Assembly: GCA_028274465.1 (NCBI GenBank)
Contig: CM051456.1
Coordinates: forward strand, 65,458,753-65,522,752
DNA length: 64,000 nucleotides
Source: Plantago ovata
Taxonomy: Eukaryota; Streptophyta; Magnoliopsida; Lamiales; Plantaginaceae
Direction: 5' to 3'
How positions within the stretch are numbered: position 1 is the first letter of the stretch; every line of letters starts with the position of its first letter. The position numbers were made by a program, and so were the translations under genes. Below the pieces are notes generated by a model. It saw nothing but the letters and a program-made list of their open reading frames with translations. It was not told where the DNA came from and made no database searches. This document shows, piece by piece, positions 9,546-21,654 of the stretch.

Positions 9546-11612
9546 TAAGAAAATACAGTTAGAGTTACCCCTAGGGTACGCAGCGGAATTTCAAAAATTT
9601 TCTTAACATACAGGTTAATTGATTATGTATATGTCGTATATATTTAAACACGTCAATTAGAAGACTAACCTTACATCCAAAGCAAGCACAGCTTCCAAGT
9701 CTTCGTAATAATCCGGTGTATCTTCTCCTTCGTCGAAGTCGAAGATATCTGCAATACTCTGATTATCTGCAAGACAATATGAGTTAGTTTCCAGCTCCTA
9801 GAACCTCAACTTTGGTATCCACGGATGAACAACCTATCGGAAGAATGCTAGGATATTCTTTGTGTGACCAAGAAGATTGGGCGGCGATTTTCCTCCGGCA
9901 AGAGGGGTGGCGCGCGCGGCTTATATAGGAGAGGGGGAGAGCTTTTATTTTCTCTAAGAAAGGTAGCATAATTCTCTAAGAATTTGATACTGAAAAAGCT
10001 CTCTAATGACTTACTTATATAGTAGTCAATAGAAGCCTAAAGCATAAGCAATTAGATTTCATAAAGGAATAAGAATCTAATTCTTATCGCACTAGGAAAC
10101 TAATTTCAAGTCTAGATTCATTCCCAATTAAATTAAAACTCAATCAGGAAAATCTAACTTATCCCTTGGACTTCTAATAGAGGAAGGAGTCGAACTCCTT
10201 CCCCTACTCAGCTCGCGCGCGCGCGTGTCCTACGGGAGATAGGAGGATCCCGATTTTGGGACCCACTTATAGATCTAAGGCAATTCAAACTCCAAGTAGA
10301 TTTTGCCCATGTGCATATGTTAATTCTAAATTAACATATCCTTTCAAATCAAACCTCTACTATATTTCTAAAATATAATCTTTAATTGTATTTACATAAA
10401 ATACAATTAATTATCCAATTCAATTAATAATTCCAAATCATTAATTGAGCCACTAAATATTATAATTAATTCCAAATCAATATATTCCATCAATCACAAG
10501 TAATTCCAAATCAATTGTGATTCCATCTTCAAGGATATTCATATAAGCTGAATCACCACATAGTGTGACCCATAGGGCCTCATTGTATTAAGTAAGTCCC
10601 AGACTAGGCAAAATGGAATTCCTAGACGGTTCCATTTGCAATATTAATACATAAGGATGTTTGAGAGGTTTTTCAAAGAAAACCCTTTCGTTGCGAAGTC
10701 TGTTGCGCTCAACGCGGCGATGGTAACGTCCCTTCATCTGACTGACTCGAATGCATCTAGGATCGATGATGTGTCTATCCCAATAATACATCCACGAGCG
10801 TCTCAGGGAGTTGCTTGGTTACGAAGATATACTTATGACTATCATAATATATCGATGCACTGGCCAGTGACTTTACCAACACAACTATGAAGACTATGAG
10901 CAGTACTCTCCTGTGCTACATATGAGAGATGAATCCTTCACAGAAACACTTATCATCCCCATTTGTATGTAGCCATAATCCTGGATCGTGTCTTAGGTCA
11001 ACTGCTTATTCAGAGCTGACATCGACGGGTCCACCAAGGATATGGGGCAACAAATATGATGATAAAGTCCTGTAAGTCCAAAGGACGACTGGCATCACTT
11101 CGACAACTTACCGGTTCCCATAGACACTTCGGTGTAGAGTATACATCGATGGGAGTGTCCGGTGGGTACTTCCATTGTTCGGTAATCATCCTTCGAACAA
11201 CTATGCGCAGTTATGGGAATGTTTCTTGATTGTCCAACAATCCGTTCCGTGGCCGTGGGATCGGCTCACACTTGCTCCAACAAGTATAACCTCCACGCAT
11301 ACTAGTCTCAGCTGGTTCATTCAGACCCGTACATCCGAGATGAACCTCGACTGGGGAGAGTTTGGGATAGATGATAACTCACACAGCTCCCACTATCTGT
11401 GTGATCGGTCATCTATCCGAGGGGACATGTTTAATATCAATACAGACAGAAATAGAGATATGACATGTTGCATGCCTGGTGTAATATAAATATGAAAGCG
11501 ATACTCAATAGTCAAACAAGAAACATATATTATATTACGTTGACCTGTGTAATAGTACATATATGCCCTCTATAAGGGCTGCATGCCCTTAATAAGGACT
11601 GTCTCTAGGACA
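9546..11612 (-). repeat. Copia-1 5' LTR (about 2.07 kb)
   Basis: The outer end on the minus strand is TGTCCTAGAGACAG (11612 leftwards). The inner end lies a few bases from the primer-binding site; its exact position is uncertain because no canonical CA is visible. Bases 10267-10500 recur in the same orientation at 63769-64000, which supports its repeat nature. The open frames inside (for example 11175-11489) are LTR sequence, not genes. Confidence 0.75.
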
Positions 11613-12305
11613 TATACACTATCAGTAAAGAGTATGGAAGATTGAGTGTTTAAGCACAAGTGAGAGTTTGATCACGTTGTTGACACACTTCAACTCTTTG
11701 CCAGATGACCTCTATTTATAGTGAATCAAGGGAGCCGTTTGAATTTCAAATTCTAAGGCTTTGTTCCTTAAGATGTCACTATCTTGCTTTTGTACTTTCA
11801 GCAGCTTCCTTCATGTGTCTTCTAGTCTTAATGTTCTTCGCGTGCTTACTTTGCATTTAATGTTCATTTGAATCGAATTCAAATGTGAACGTTGGAGCCA
11901 AAATGCAAGTACTTTCAGCAAGGAGGTCACATATGTATTTCAGCAAGCAGTCAGTCTCAGTTTCAGCAAGCACAACCTACTCTGTCATATAGATTTTCAC
12001 TTATGCGAGTTGTTGCTGAAATTTCCACTTTCTGAGAAACATGTGCCTTTGTTGATACCATTCTCAGAATTCTTCTTAAGTCTTCAGTCTTCGAATCTTC
12101 AAGTTTCTGAGCGGTTCTAGTGCTTCAATAGTTCATTTGTAAAAACAAAGTACATCATCAACAAAACTAAAGCACCTAACTAGTACCTACACTAAGTCTT
12201 CAGCAAACGTTCCTCTTTTACAATGTCCTTAAAATTCTAAATTCCTATGGACCTTAAGAGTACTAGTTACTGGACTTTCCTTAATTTAGCATGGTTAATT
12301 GCTCA
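11613..12305 (-). repeat. Probable SIRE-type Copia LTR fragment
   Basis: On the minus strand the sequence runs from TGATGAGCAATTAACCATGC through many CTTGCTGAAA-like motifs to a TATA box (CTATAAATAG, about 11711-11720). This composition fits a promoter-bearing LTR of the SIRE class of Copia. It is cut at 11612 by the Copia-1 LTR and at the other side by the family-B element. No coding region is attached in this orientation. Family assignment is tentative. Confidence 0.4.
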
Positions 12306-12315
12306 TCAAAATTAC

Positions 12316-12763
12316 AAGTTTCCTAACAAAGCGCTTGGCAACTGAAGCGCTTGGGAGCAGGCAAGCGCTTCGCTTGGCTGCTGTTGCTGACCACTGGAAT
12401 TTCAAGCGCTTAGCTTGACTATTCCAGGCGCTTAGCTTGGTTCCTGGGTAGAATATTGTCTTGGAAATTCAATCTTTTGCCCACAACCGGCCCTCGGGTG
12501 CCTTGGACTCGTCCTTCTCAACACGTATTGGGGCTCAAACACTCACGAACAAATCCACGGAGGTTGAGGAACTTCAACGGGGCCATTTTCCATCAAAAAG
12601 GCTCATTTTTAGCTCCAAAAATGTCGTTTCGTACCTAAGTGCCTGAAAATGCAGAAAACACAAAACGTGACACTATTCTACCAAACTAACCAAAAAACTA
12701 AGCAAAAATATAGCAAAATAAGGTAAAAAAGACAAGATGAACGCGTCAAAAATACGTTCATCA
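12316..12763 (-). repeat. Family-B 3' LTR, truncated
   Basis: Bases 12350-12763 match 17590-18015 of the 5' LTR closely, including the shared end ...GACGCGTCAAAAATACGTTCATCA read on the plus strand. The outer two thirds of the LTR (R/U5 side) are missing at the left. The left limit is approximate. Confidence 0.78.
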
Positions 12764-14407
12764 ATCTCCCCAAACCAAACCCTTGCTTGTCCTCAAGCAA
12801 CAACTAAACTAAATGCAACACAAAAAAGAGTCTCATGCCAAGTAAAGTGAACTAATCTATTGAATCTACCAGATGCTTATGAACAAGACCACATGAGCAT
12901 GACATGCAAGTAGCTAGGTTGAAGAATGCCTCGATTGCGAATATACACATTCTCATGTGCACTTTGTTAAACAAAGGAGTCTCTCGTAACATCTTCTACC
13001 TAGACCTGGTCAGTGACGACACAATGATGCATATTATCATACTTACAATTGGCCCGTGCCTATGAAACCGAGGGCTTACTATTGTTCACCAAGCGAGACT
13101 TTTCCTCAAGAGAGGGCGAACCAATACTGGCTCTCATCAAACGAAGGAGGGTTCCCTAGAAAGATAACATTCCCATATTCTACCCAGACTCTCAAAAAAT
13201 GAGTCTCTTTCAACCACTTCTTGAATAGCAAGACGATGGTGGTCAAGAACAGGCCTTGGACAAAGGCGACACGAAACAAAAGATATAAATTACAACTCGA
13301 TAACTTCACAAGAACAAAATATTTACATGACACTTGACGCTTTACAAGACTGCTTTTTGGCTTGCAACGACCCTTCTTTTGCTTTTTGGGTCTTATTCTT
13401 TATTTTCTTCTCTTTTTTTCTTTTCTTTTCTTCTTTTTCTCTTTTTGTTTTCTTTATTTATTTATTTATTTTTTAATTATATAGAGGCAAGCAGCAGTTC
13501 ACAACAAACAAAATCCAAAAAAACCTCCCCAAACCTATTCGAGATAAAGATGAAAAGAAAAAGAACAAGCTCTACAAGACGCCTCCCCAAACCTATTCGA
13601 AATAATAGGTTGGGACACAAAACAAAAAGAAAAAGACAAACTTTACAACGACTCAAAGACGAAAGACAAGTACAACGAAGTAACCCCCTCCCCAAACCTA
13701 TTCGATAGAATAGGTTTAATACAAGGAATCACACACCTCACACTACCTCCTTCCTAGGCATTTGTCAATCTCTAATCGAGGTGAAGAACTTGTCACCTCT
13801 TACGTACATAATTACACGGGTTACAACCATAGATTGTAACATGCATCATTTTATAAGGCCATCGTGAACCGCAGTAGAAGAAACACCACTCGAGGTGATG
13901 TCGAGACTACTAAGCTTAACTAGTGCACATGTGAATGTGACAAACCAAGCTAGATAAGCCTCAAACTACTTGCAAAGTGATGCAACATATGATCAATGGT
14001 CATAAACACTTAGTCTACTCAATAGAAAAGTTCAAAAAACTTGGCAATAAACTCCACACACAACAACGTGCAACAACTAATCTATGGATGATATGCATGC
14101 AAAAATTTGAAAAAACACGACAAAAATCACAAGAACTTGAGATAATACATGCATACATGAACCAAATGAGCACATAGTACTGAAAATCCAATGACCCCTC
14201 CCCATACCTAAACTTTTTCTCGTCCTCGAGCAAAGAAAAGTTGATTAGAAAGGAAAAATTGGATTGAGAGTACACTTCCCTGAGATAATGGTTCGTGTCC
14301 AACTCCTATAAACGAGTAGTACCTGAAAGGACTCAAGAAACAAGTGAAAACGAGGGTCCAAAGGTGGAAACAAAAGGTGAAAAAATATTGAATTTTGGGG
14401 TTAAGGG
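12764..14407 (-). other. Family-B 3' noncoding region
   Basis: Next to the LTR lies the polypurine tract (plus strand CTCCCCAAACC, 12766-12778), then GCTTGTCCTCAAGC as a hairpin. A polypyrimidine stretch (13370-13475 on the plus strand) mirrors the purine tract of the Athila-like elements. Hairpins with AACCTATTC/GAATAGGTT arms lie near 13590-13610 and at 13695-13716, each beside CCTCCCCAAACC. Part of an older copy (13525-13545) has lost one arm. No gene seen. Confidence 0.6.
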
Positions 14408-14630
14408 CCAAGCGGAGCGCTTGTCAAGCGGATCGCTTGGATCCAGCCAAGCGCTCCGCTTGGGATTCCAGTGGTTTCTGAAAATCCACTGGAATTCCAA
14501 GCAGACCGCTTGGAAGGATCCAAGCGGCTCGCTTGGAGCCAGCCAAGCGCTCCGCTTGGATTTTCAGTTGTTTTTCAAAATTTACTGAATTTCCAAGCGA
14601 AGGGCTTGGTGTTCCCAAGCGGTCCACTTG
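14408..14630. repeat. Cluster of seven or eight CCAAGCG-nnn-CGCTTGG palindromes
   Basis: Palindromes lie at 14408-14423, about 14424-14440, 14447-14463, 14497-14513, 14520-14536, 14543-14559, 14593-14609 and 14614-14630. Arms are nearly constant while the central three bases vary (GAG, GAT, CTC and so on). The last two have arm mismatches. Similar motifs occur in the family-B LTRs (about 12316-12445, 17590-17695, 50355-50515). The cluster sits in the noncoding gap between gag-protease and the 3' region. Confidence 0.8.
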
Positions 14631-14804
14631 ACCTGTACACCAAAATTCATTATTATTTTCACTTTTAATTCTAACCTATGGACCAAGACAAATGCAAACT
14701 AAAGGAAAGCAAGAAAACTAACTAAATGCAAAACACTTTACCACCTCGGGTTGCCTCCCGAGAAGCGCCTTTGTTTACATGTCGTTGGCTCGACTCCTCA
14801 AGGG

Positions 14805-16572
14805 TCAATTGGGGTTGAATTCATATTGGGTACTAGACTTCCCCATCAATGCCCTCTTCAATCGGTGAAATCCATGCACATTTGAACAAAGAAATAGAGG
14901 ACCACAATATCCTATAAGTTTGTTAGTGCAAGTCTTATCAACACATGAATTAACAATGGCTTGCAACGTGTGTCGCTTGCCATCTACCTCAAAACTACAA
15001 GTACGACGGTACATGTCAATCACCATGTGGACCTTATTGATAAAGGCTCTTCCCAACAGGACCACGTCCTTAAGCTTGGCTTCCGAATTTGGCATAACTA
15101 TGAAGCTCGTCTTCACCTCAACTCCGACAACTCCCACAACCCAAGTCCTCGTGAACTCCCGAAGGTCTCCTCATAGACCTGTCAGCAAGTTGTACCATAG
15201 CTTTCATTGGCTTCAAACCAGTCAACCGGGACTCTTCGTACACGTTCATCGACAAGACATTGACTCCAGCTCCCGTGTCCAGTGTAGCTAATATACCATC
15301 CTTCGTGCCAAGACCGATTTCCACATCGAAGCTCTCAAGTGCGGGTACTTCGACCATCTCATCCTCAGGCGATGAGCTTTCTTTTTCAATATGCGAAGCT
15401 TCTTCCTCAACCATAGAGGACTTAGGCTCCTCGTTAGCAACGCAAGGCTCAAAAATTTTCTTGCTACTTGGCACCTCTACTCGTGCTCCTTCTCTTGTGA
15501 CCATGATCTCAACTAGAATATCAGTCACTACCGTGATGGCCATAGCTCTCTCGGTATTACCCAAAAGCTTCTCTTGCTCACGACTAGCTCCTCTATCAAT
15601 GAGCTCTTGCAACTTCTTGTTAAGAGAAGAAGTACTAGCCTCCAAGTTCTCAAACCGCTTCTCGTTCATAGCCTGATTTTTGTAATAAGATTCCATAAAC
15701 TTGTCGGTCTTTTCTACCAAGCTTTGCACCATGGAGAGCAAAGAAGATGGAGCATATCCGGGTACCCTGTAGTTTACCTCAGCATGTTGACGTTGATTGG
15801 CGGATCCTTGCTCATAGTCATCACCACGACCCACTTTCTCTTCAAAAGCCGCTATGGGTTCTTCTCTAGGTTCTTTTGAAAGAACCTTGGCTCTTATATT
15901 CCGGTTCTGAGAATTCCGGTACATTATATCCAACTTAGCTTGAGCTTGACTCGGAAACAACTCTCTCATGCTTCCTCCACAAATGCTATCCACTTGTGCT
16001 TGAACTCCCAGATGCAAACCATTATAGAAGAATTGGATGAGCTGACCTCTATCGAAGCCGTGATGTGGGCATCGATATTGCAACCCCTTAAATCGATCAT
16101 AAGCCTCATGGAAGGCTTCATCATACTTCTGCTCAAAAGTGCTAATTTGTCTCTTCATATCCATAGTCTTGGAAGCGGGATAATACCGATCCATAAATTT
16201 TTCAAACACTTGAGCCCATGTGGTCAAAGATCCAGCTTCTAAAGATCTCAACTAATCCTTCACTCTATCTCCGACTCCCATAGCGAAAACCTTCATTTGC
16301 AAATCATCATCAGTAATTCCAGCATCCGGTCTAGGCAAGTAGAGCACGAAATTCTCTAAGTCATTCAAATATCCAATGACGTCCTCATTGTCCATGCCAT
16401 AGAACTTGGGTAATTGCTGGAACATGTGACCTTTAAGCTCCAGATTCCTTGTTGCATCATTAAGAACAACAGCTGGACCACTAGGCCCAACCGTAACCTT
16501 TGAAAGCAACTTCAATGGTTGCTCAACCATCTTTCCTGAAATTCTAGTGTAATCAACAAAACACTTAGACAA
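14805..16572 (-). pseudogene. Family-B gag with aspartic protease
   Basis: The frame from 16572 (a second ATG, MVEQPLKLLS, at about 16530 may be the true start) gives a retrotransposon gag domain (PF03732-like): QQLPKFYGM, MKVFAMGVGDR, WAQVFEKFMDRYYP, PHHGFDRGQLIQFFYNGL. The protease active site is ATLDTGAGVNVLSM. A stop at 16252-16254 (TAG, in place of a Trp codon by comparison with sister gags) and a frameshift near 15130 break it. The C-terminus (DVVLLGRAFINK...) resumes in another frame to 14805. No zinc knuckle was spotted. No pol follows. Confidence 0.82.
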
Positions 16573-16705
16573 GGATTAGTTCCCGTTAGTGCAACAAAAA
16601 CCAAAACATATAGAATTAAGCACAAAGAAATAGGGGGAAAGAAATGAGGTAAGAAAGTGAAGTTGGTATGAAACAAGAGTTAAACACTAAACTAAAGGAG
16701 TTAAG

Positions 16706-16723
16706 TCCCCGGCAGCGGCGCCA
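16706..16723 (-). other. Primer-binding site of family-B element
   Basis: The minus strand reads TGGCGCCGCTGCCGGGGA, the plant gypsy (Athila/Tat type) primer-binding sequence, three bases inside the LTR end. Confidence 0.92.
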
Positions 16724-16726
16724 AAT

Positions 16727-18015
16727 TGATGAGTCGTTTTTTCACCAATTAAATTTGTTTGTAGCCAAAGAACACTTATCACTACACAAAAGATTTTAGT
16801 GCAGCGGTAAGATGTTTCCGAGTGTCGTTCTCTTGGGACCTAACGTAGCTTTGTTTAGTGCGTAACAATTGTAATCAACCAACAAGCAAGTTTTTATGAT
16901 TAAACCAAGCACTCATGCAAATCAGAAACTATCAAGAGGAAGATAAAATCAAATAGAGAAAGATGCTGGTGGTAGTTTAGTGGACATGACAAACCATGGG
17001 TTACAACTTGCTTTCATGCTATGAACATTTAAACATACAATAGAGAAGTATTAATTGACCACAAAGTTGTCACATGCTTTGCATTCGAAAATACGGAATT
17101 GGCTACTCCAAATTGTACGGATGATCTAGAAGTATTAAGCGACCACAAGGGTTGTAACTACCTTGTATTCGAAGATTTGTAATTGGCTACTTTAGATCTT
17201 ACGCAATGGTTCAAAGCACAACAATCATAATCATAACCCTAGCTATCATGTCTACATTCCAACACCAACAATCGTGAATTAGCTACTCATAACGGATCTT
17301 GAAACAAACAACATCATATATGAATAACAATAACAAACATTCATAATCAGAATCAAAATAGGGAGAATTGCTACAAGTTACCACCGATTGTCACGAGACG
17401 GTGGAATGCCCAAATCTCATGGATCATGATACAATGAAGATGAAATTGGATGTAATCACGTCTTTCTTGATGATAATCAAGCTTCTAGATAATGGATCTA
17501 AGCTATGGAGCTTCAAAGAGCCCTCCAAAGCAATTCCAAAGTGAAAAGAATCAATAAAAGTAACTGAAAAATGTGTTTTAAAGGAGAATCCTGAAATGTA
17601 ACTGCAGCCAAACGCTTCGCTTGGCTTGGCTGCTGTTGCTGGCCACTGGAATTTCAAGCGCTTAGCTTGACTATTTCAGGCGCTTAGCTTGGTTCCTTTG
17701 AAGAATTTTGTCTTGAAAATTCAATCTTTTGCCCACAACCGGCCCTCGGGTGCCTTAGCCTCGTCCTTCTCAACACTTATTGGGGCTCAAACACTCACGA
17801 GCAAGGCCACGGAGGTTGAGGAACATCAACGGGGCCATTTTCCATCAAAAAGGCTCGTTTTTAGCTCCAAAAACGCAGTTTCGTACCTAAGTGCCTAAAA
17901 ATGCAAAAAACACAAAACGTGACACTATTCTACAAAACTAACCAAAAAACTAAGCAAAAAGATAGAAAAAGAAGGTAAAAAAGACAAGATGAACGCGTCA
18001 AAAATACGTTCATCA
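16727..18015 (-). repeat. Family-B 5' LTR (1289 bp)
   Basis: On the plus strand it runs TGATGAGTCG... to ...ACGTTCATCA, next to the primer-binding site. It contains the CAAGCGCTT-type palindromes near 17600-17695. The three bases after each G or C arm vary, as in the internal cluster. The base right of 18015 begins Copia-2 sequence, so this element probably inserted into Copia-2. The matching duplication on the left cannot be tested because the 3' LTR is truncated. Confidence 0.86.
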
Positions 18016-19044
18016 CTAGGACTAGAAGAAATCTTGCTAGAAAAGAACTTACTGAAAAGTATGTTCAGCAAAATGGAAAATCAAACAAGACACCACATTT
18101 GAAAGTGGACTTGACTAATGAAAGTCAAAATCTTTTGGCCCTAAGACATCTAGTTCCTCAGCAAGAAGAAAACAAGTCAAGATTGAAAAATCTGAGGCTT
18201 GGGTTTCCACTGGTCGTGTCTTTAAACATGTTTATGAATATCACATTTTGGATAATTGACTTGTTTACTCTTGATTGTGCAGACTCCAGCCACCAAGACA
18301 ACCAATCCTATTTGGCACTTTGATAGTGGCTGTGGGAAGCACATGACGGGCGACAAAATAAATCTTATAAACTACAGACGGTGGTCTGGAGGTCCAACAA
18401 TAAGATTTGCAGGTGGAGGCTTTGCATCTACTAAAGGCTTTGGTGACGTGAAGTTAGGATGCATCACCATAGCGGGAGTTCTTTATGTCAAAAATCTTAG
18501 TTTAACCTGTTCAGCATGAGTCAGTTTGCTGACAAAGGTTACTTCATCAAAATCAAAAGTGATGAATGCAAACTTATTGACTTTGAGACAAAGAAGGTAA
18601 TCATGGTTGCTAGAAGATTAGGAGGTCTTTACACTGTAGATTGTTCCTCAGCAATCATTGAAAAATGTCTTATCTCAGATCATGAAGGCCTTGCTGAAAA
18701 TGCATGGTTATGGCATAAAAGAACTAGTCACCTAAACTTCAAGACGCTGAATAAGCTGTCTAAAAAGGCACTTGTAGTTGGATTACCTAAGGTCACATTT
18801 AAGAAGGATGGTGCTTGCACTGCATGTCAGCAGGGTAAGCAAACTAAGTCCTCTTTTAAGAACAAGGCAGTACCGTCGACTACAAAACCTTTACAACTTT
18901 TGCACATGGACTTGTTTGAATCTTCCTAAACAAGCTATGCAGGCAAGAAATATGGTCTGGTAGTGGTGGATGATTATTCAAGATTCACTTGGGTAATTTT
19001 CATCAAACAAAAATGTGAAACAAGGATTGAAATACCTAACTTGC
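18016..19044 (+). pseudogene. Copia-2 protease and N-terminal integrase
   Basis: Protease is recognised from WHFDSGCGKHMTGDK near 18315. The gag-pre-integrase zinc region follows (WHKRTSHLN and CTACQQGKQTKSSF, near 18715 and 18815-18860), then the first integrase Asp in LLHMDLFES. A stop at 18505-18520 splits it and a TAA at 18927-18929 interrupts integrase. The frame runs on through VVVDDYSRFTWVIF up to the insertion at 19044. The gag part before 18250 is too decayed to read. Confidence 0.85.
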
Positions 19045-21509
19045 TGATAAACGTGTATTTTACACTTTCATTTGAATCTTTTTCACCTATTTTAGCTATC
19101 CTCTATGTTAATTTAGCTATATTTTAGTGTATTTTCTTAGAATAGTGTCACGTTTCCATTTAGTTTGTATTTTACAGGTTTTGGGTGAAAAACGAGGTTT
19201 TCCGGGCAATTATATTGAAGTAGACAAGGAATTGGTGTTCCGAATGCCTAATTGGAGTATCTAGAAGATTCCGGATAGGATTTGAAGTCTAGGGGTCGAG
19301 TCTGAAGGCTAAAAGGTCACTAGAAGGCAAAAACCGAGTCCGAAAAGGAAAAGAAATCCAAAAAAGCGTCGAAAACGCGTTTCAAGCCAAAAAAACCTCC
19401 CGGGCGAGTCGCCCGGGACGTGGGGCGAATCGCCCGGTGTGTGGGGTGATGAATGTGTATTTTACACTTTCATTCGAGTCTTTTTCACCTATTTTAGCTA
19501 TCCTCTACGTTAATTTAGCTATATTTTAGTGCATTTTATTAGAATAGTGTCACGTTTCCCTTTAGATTTTATTTTACAGGTTTTGGTTGAAAATCGAGGA
19601 TTTCCGGGCAATTATATTGAAGTTGACAAGGAATTGGTGTTCCAGAAGCCTAGTTGGAGTATCTGAAGGTTTCCGGATAGGATTTGGAGTCTAGGGCTCG
19701 AATCTGGAGGTTAGAAGACCACTAGAAGTCAGAAACCGAGTCCGAAAAGGGGAAGAAATCCAAAAACGCGTCGAAAACGCGGAATTCCGCGAAATTTTAT
19801 CTGGGGCGAACCGCCCCAGATGTGGGGTGAACCGCCCCACACTTATTCGAGGCCTATATATAGTTGCTCAGATTTTCTCCGAAATTCATACTTTTCCAGA
19901 CCTACTTTCTCACCTTTCTCTGTAGTTTTAGGTAGGAACTTCCCAGAGCCTGTTCTGGGGGTTCGTAGCTTAGGGGACTCTTTTTCATAGCAGTTTGGAG
20001 CTTGTAGGATCGCAATTCTTCGGAGATTGACAACCTTCGGTAACATTGTATCTTACAGTTTATTCTACTTATTTTTTATATCTTTCAACATGTTTTCTTC
20101 TATGATTTCTGTTGATTGCATGCCTATTATGAGTAGCTAAACTTATCGTTGGTGGTAGTATGTGAATTCTTAGCGAAGGGAAGATAATCATGCTAATGGC
20201 TATATCGCGCATTATACTCCGTGTTATTGCTTTATTTCGTTGATCAGGCTCAGCCTAAATTCTCGTATGTTGTATTAATTATTATGCACAATTGGACCCT
20301 CGTCGACCTATACGCGAGTTTATCTTCGTAGTGTTGAATAATTACGGAACACAATAGGACAATAGTGATTGACTTGTCAGTACCTTTATCTTCGTAGTGC
20401 TTAATAATTGCAACAGGACATTAGATTGATCAAAGATCTCCATGCAAGACCGAGGAATTTATGCATGATTATCGACCCGTTATGCTTTGAAGGATCATAC
20501 TATCACCAATCTCCATTATCTGTTAGAAAAACCCTTTGCCAGCTGTCTGCTGTTTTTATATTCTAAATTAAATTTGATAAAGCTAGTTATAGTCCTGAGA
20601 GAACGACACTCGAGTCATTCTACTGCTACACTACGGTTTTCGTTGTAGTTGTGGATTGCCTTTGGCTAAATAAGAAATATATTTAATCGAACCGGGACCC
20701 GACAAACCCGCGTTCATCATGGGGCGACTCGCCCCACACCTGCCGAATCACTATATAGTTGCTCAGTTTTCTCCGTTTTTCATACTTTCCCAGACCTTTT
20801 CTCTCACCTTTCTCATTAGTTTTAGGTAGGAATTCTCCAGAGCCTGTTCTGGGGATTCTTAGCTTAGGAAATACTTTTTCTTAGCGTTTTGGAGCTTGTG
20901 AGATCGCGATTCTTCGGAGATTGACAACCTTCGGTAACATTGTATCTTACAGTTTTTCTATTTATATTTATTTATCTTTCAACATGTTTTCATTCAATCT
21001 TGCTATGATTTCTGTTGATTGCATGACATCTATGAGTAGCTAAAGTTCTCGTTGGTGATAGTATGTGATTTCTTAGCGAAGGGTTAATAATTATGCTAAT
21101 GGCTATATCGCGCATTATACTTTGAGTTATTGCTTTATTTCTTTGATCTATCTAAAACCTCTATCTTCGTAGTGTTGAATAATAACGGAACACAATTGGA
21201 CAATTCATTGATCAAAGATCTCTATGCAATACCGGGGACTTCATGCATGATTATTAACCTGCTATGCTTTGAATGACCATACTATCACCAATCTCCATTA
21301 TCTGATAAGAAAAACCTTTGCTAAGTCGTTTGCTGATTTTATATTCTTAAGTTAGATTAGATAAAGCTAGTTATAGTCCTTAGAGATCGACACTCAAGGT
21401 TATTTTACTGCTGCACTACGGTTTTCGTTGTAGTTGTGAATTGCCTTTGGCTCAAAATAAATTTATTTGATTAACTAGAATCTGACAAGTTCGAAACGAC
21501 AGCTCATCA
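19045..21509 (+). repeat. 5' LTR, interrupted by a solo LTR
   Basis: It starts TGATAAACGTGTATTTTACA and ends CGACAGCTCATCA beside the primer-binding site. Without the solo LTR and one duplication copy (1278 bp) it is 1187 bp, matching the 1168-bp 3' LTR. U3 holds the palindromes CCCGGGCGAGTCGCCCGGG (about 19399) and GGGGCGANNCGCCC, and the TATA box CTATATAG lies near 20750. Confidence 0.9.
19447..20719 (+). mobile_element. Solo Athila-like LTR nested in the 5' LTR
   Basis: It runs TGATGAATGTG...GCGTTCATCA and is flanked by TGGGG on both sides (19442-19446 and 20720-20724). It closely resembles the LTR at 3234-4499. No internal sequence or primer site follows, so it is a solo LTR left by recombination between the two LTRs of a former element. 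Its insertion site lies inside a GGGGCGA-nn-CGCCCC palindrome region. Confidence 0.93.
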
Positions 21510-21512
21510 AAT

Positions 21513-21530
21513 TGGCGCCGTTGCCGGGGA
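21513..21530 (+). other. Primer-binding site
   Basis: TGGCGCCGTTGCCGGGGA starts three bases after the LTR end, the Athila/Tat-type primer-binding sequence. It confirms 21509 as the LTR boundary. Confidence 0.94.
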
Positions 21531-21654
21531 CTATACTCCTTTTTTCTGTTTAGCTTTTTTATATTTTCAGCATTCAATTCCTAGTTCTAGTAGTTTTTAT
21601 TTTCCTATTTAATCTCTCTCTGATACTCCTTTCCTAGTTTGTTACAGATAGTGT

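Larger units (their letters stand above)
4600..11612 (-). mobile_element. Ty1/copia retrotransposon (Copia-1), truncated and decayed
   Basis: In minus-strand order there is one LTR (9546-11612), a primer-binding site, a 1.5-kb leader with hairpins, gag-protease, integrase and the front of the reverse transcriptase. The gag-PR-INT-RT order is diagnostic of Ty1/copia. The end of the reverse transcriptase, RNase H and the 3' LTR are missing. At least four frameshifts or stops break the reading frame. The 11613-12305 flank suggests it inserted into an older LTR fragment. Confidence 0.85.
12316..18015 (-). mobile_element. Family-B gag-only gypsy retrotransposon
   Basis: In minus-strand order: 5' LTR (16727-18015), primer-binding site, gag-protease frame (16572-14805), a cluster of palindromes, a 3' noncoding region with hairpins and a purine tract, a polypurine tract and a truncated 3' LTR (12316-12763). 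No reverse transcriptase, RNase H or integrase is present. The layout equals the Athila-like non-autonomous elements here, but LTR sequence and palindromes differ, so I call it a separate family. Its solo LTR recurs at 50042-51443. Confidence 0.83.

Noticed and set aside
11175-11489. ORF of 104 codons in the Copia-1 LTR
   Set aside because: It lies wholly within LTR sequence and no protein motif is visible.
18011-18020. CTAGG as the target duplication of the family-B element
   Set aside because: The outer end of the left LTR is deleted, so no second copy can be seen.
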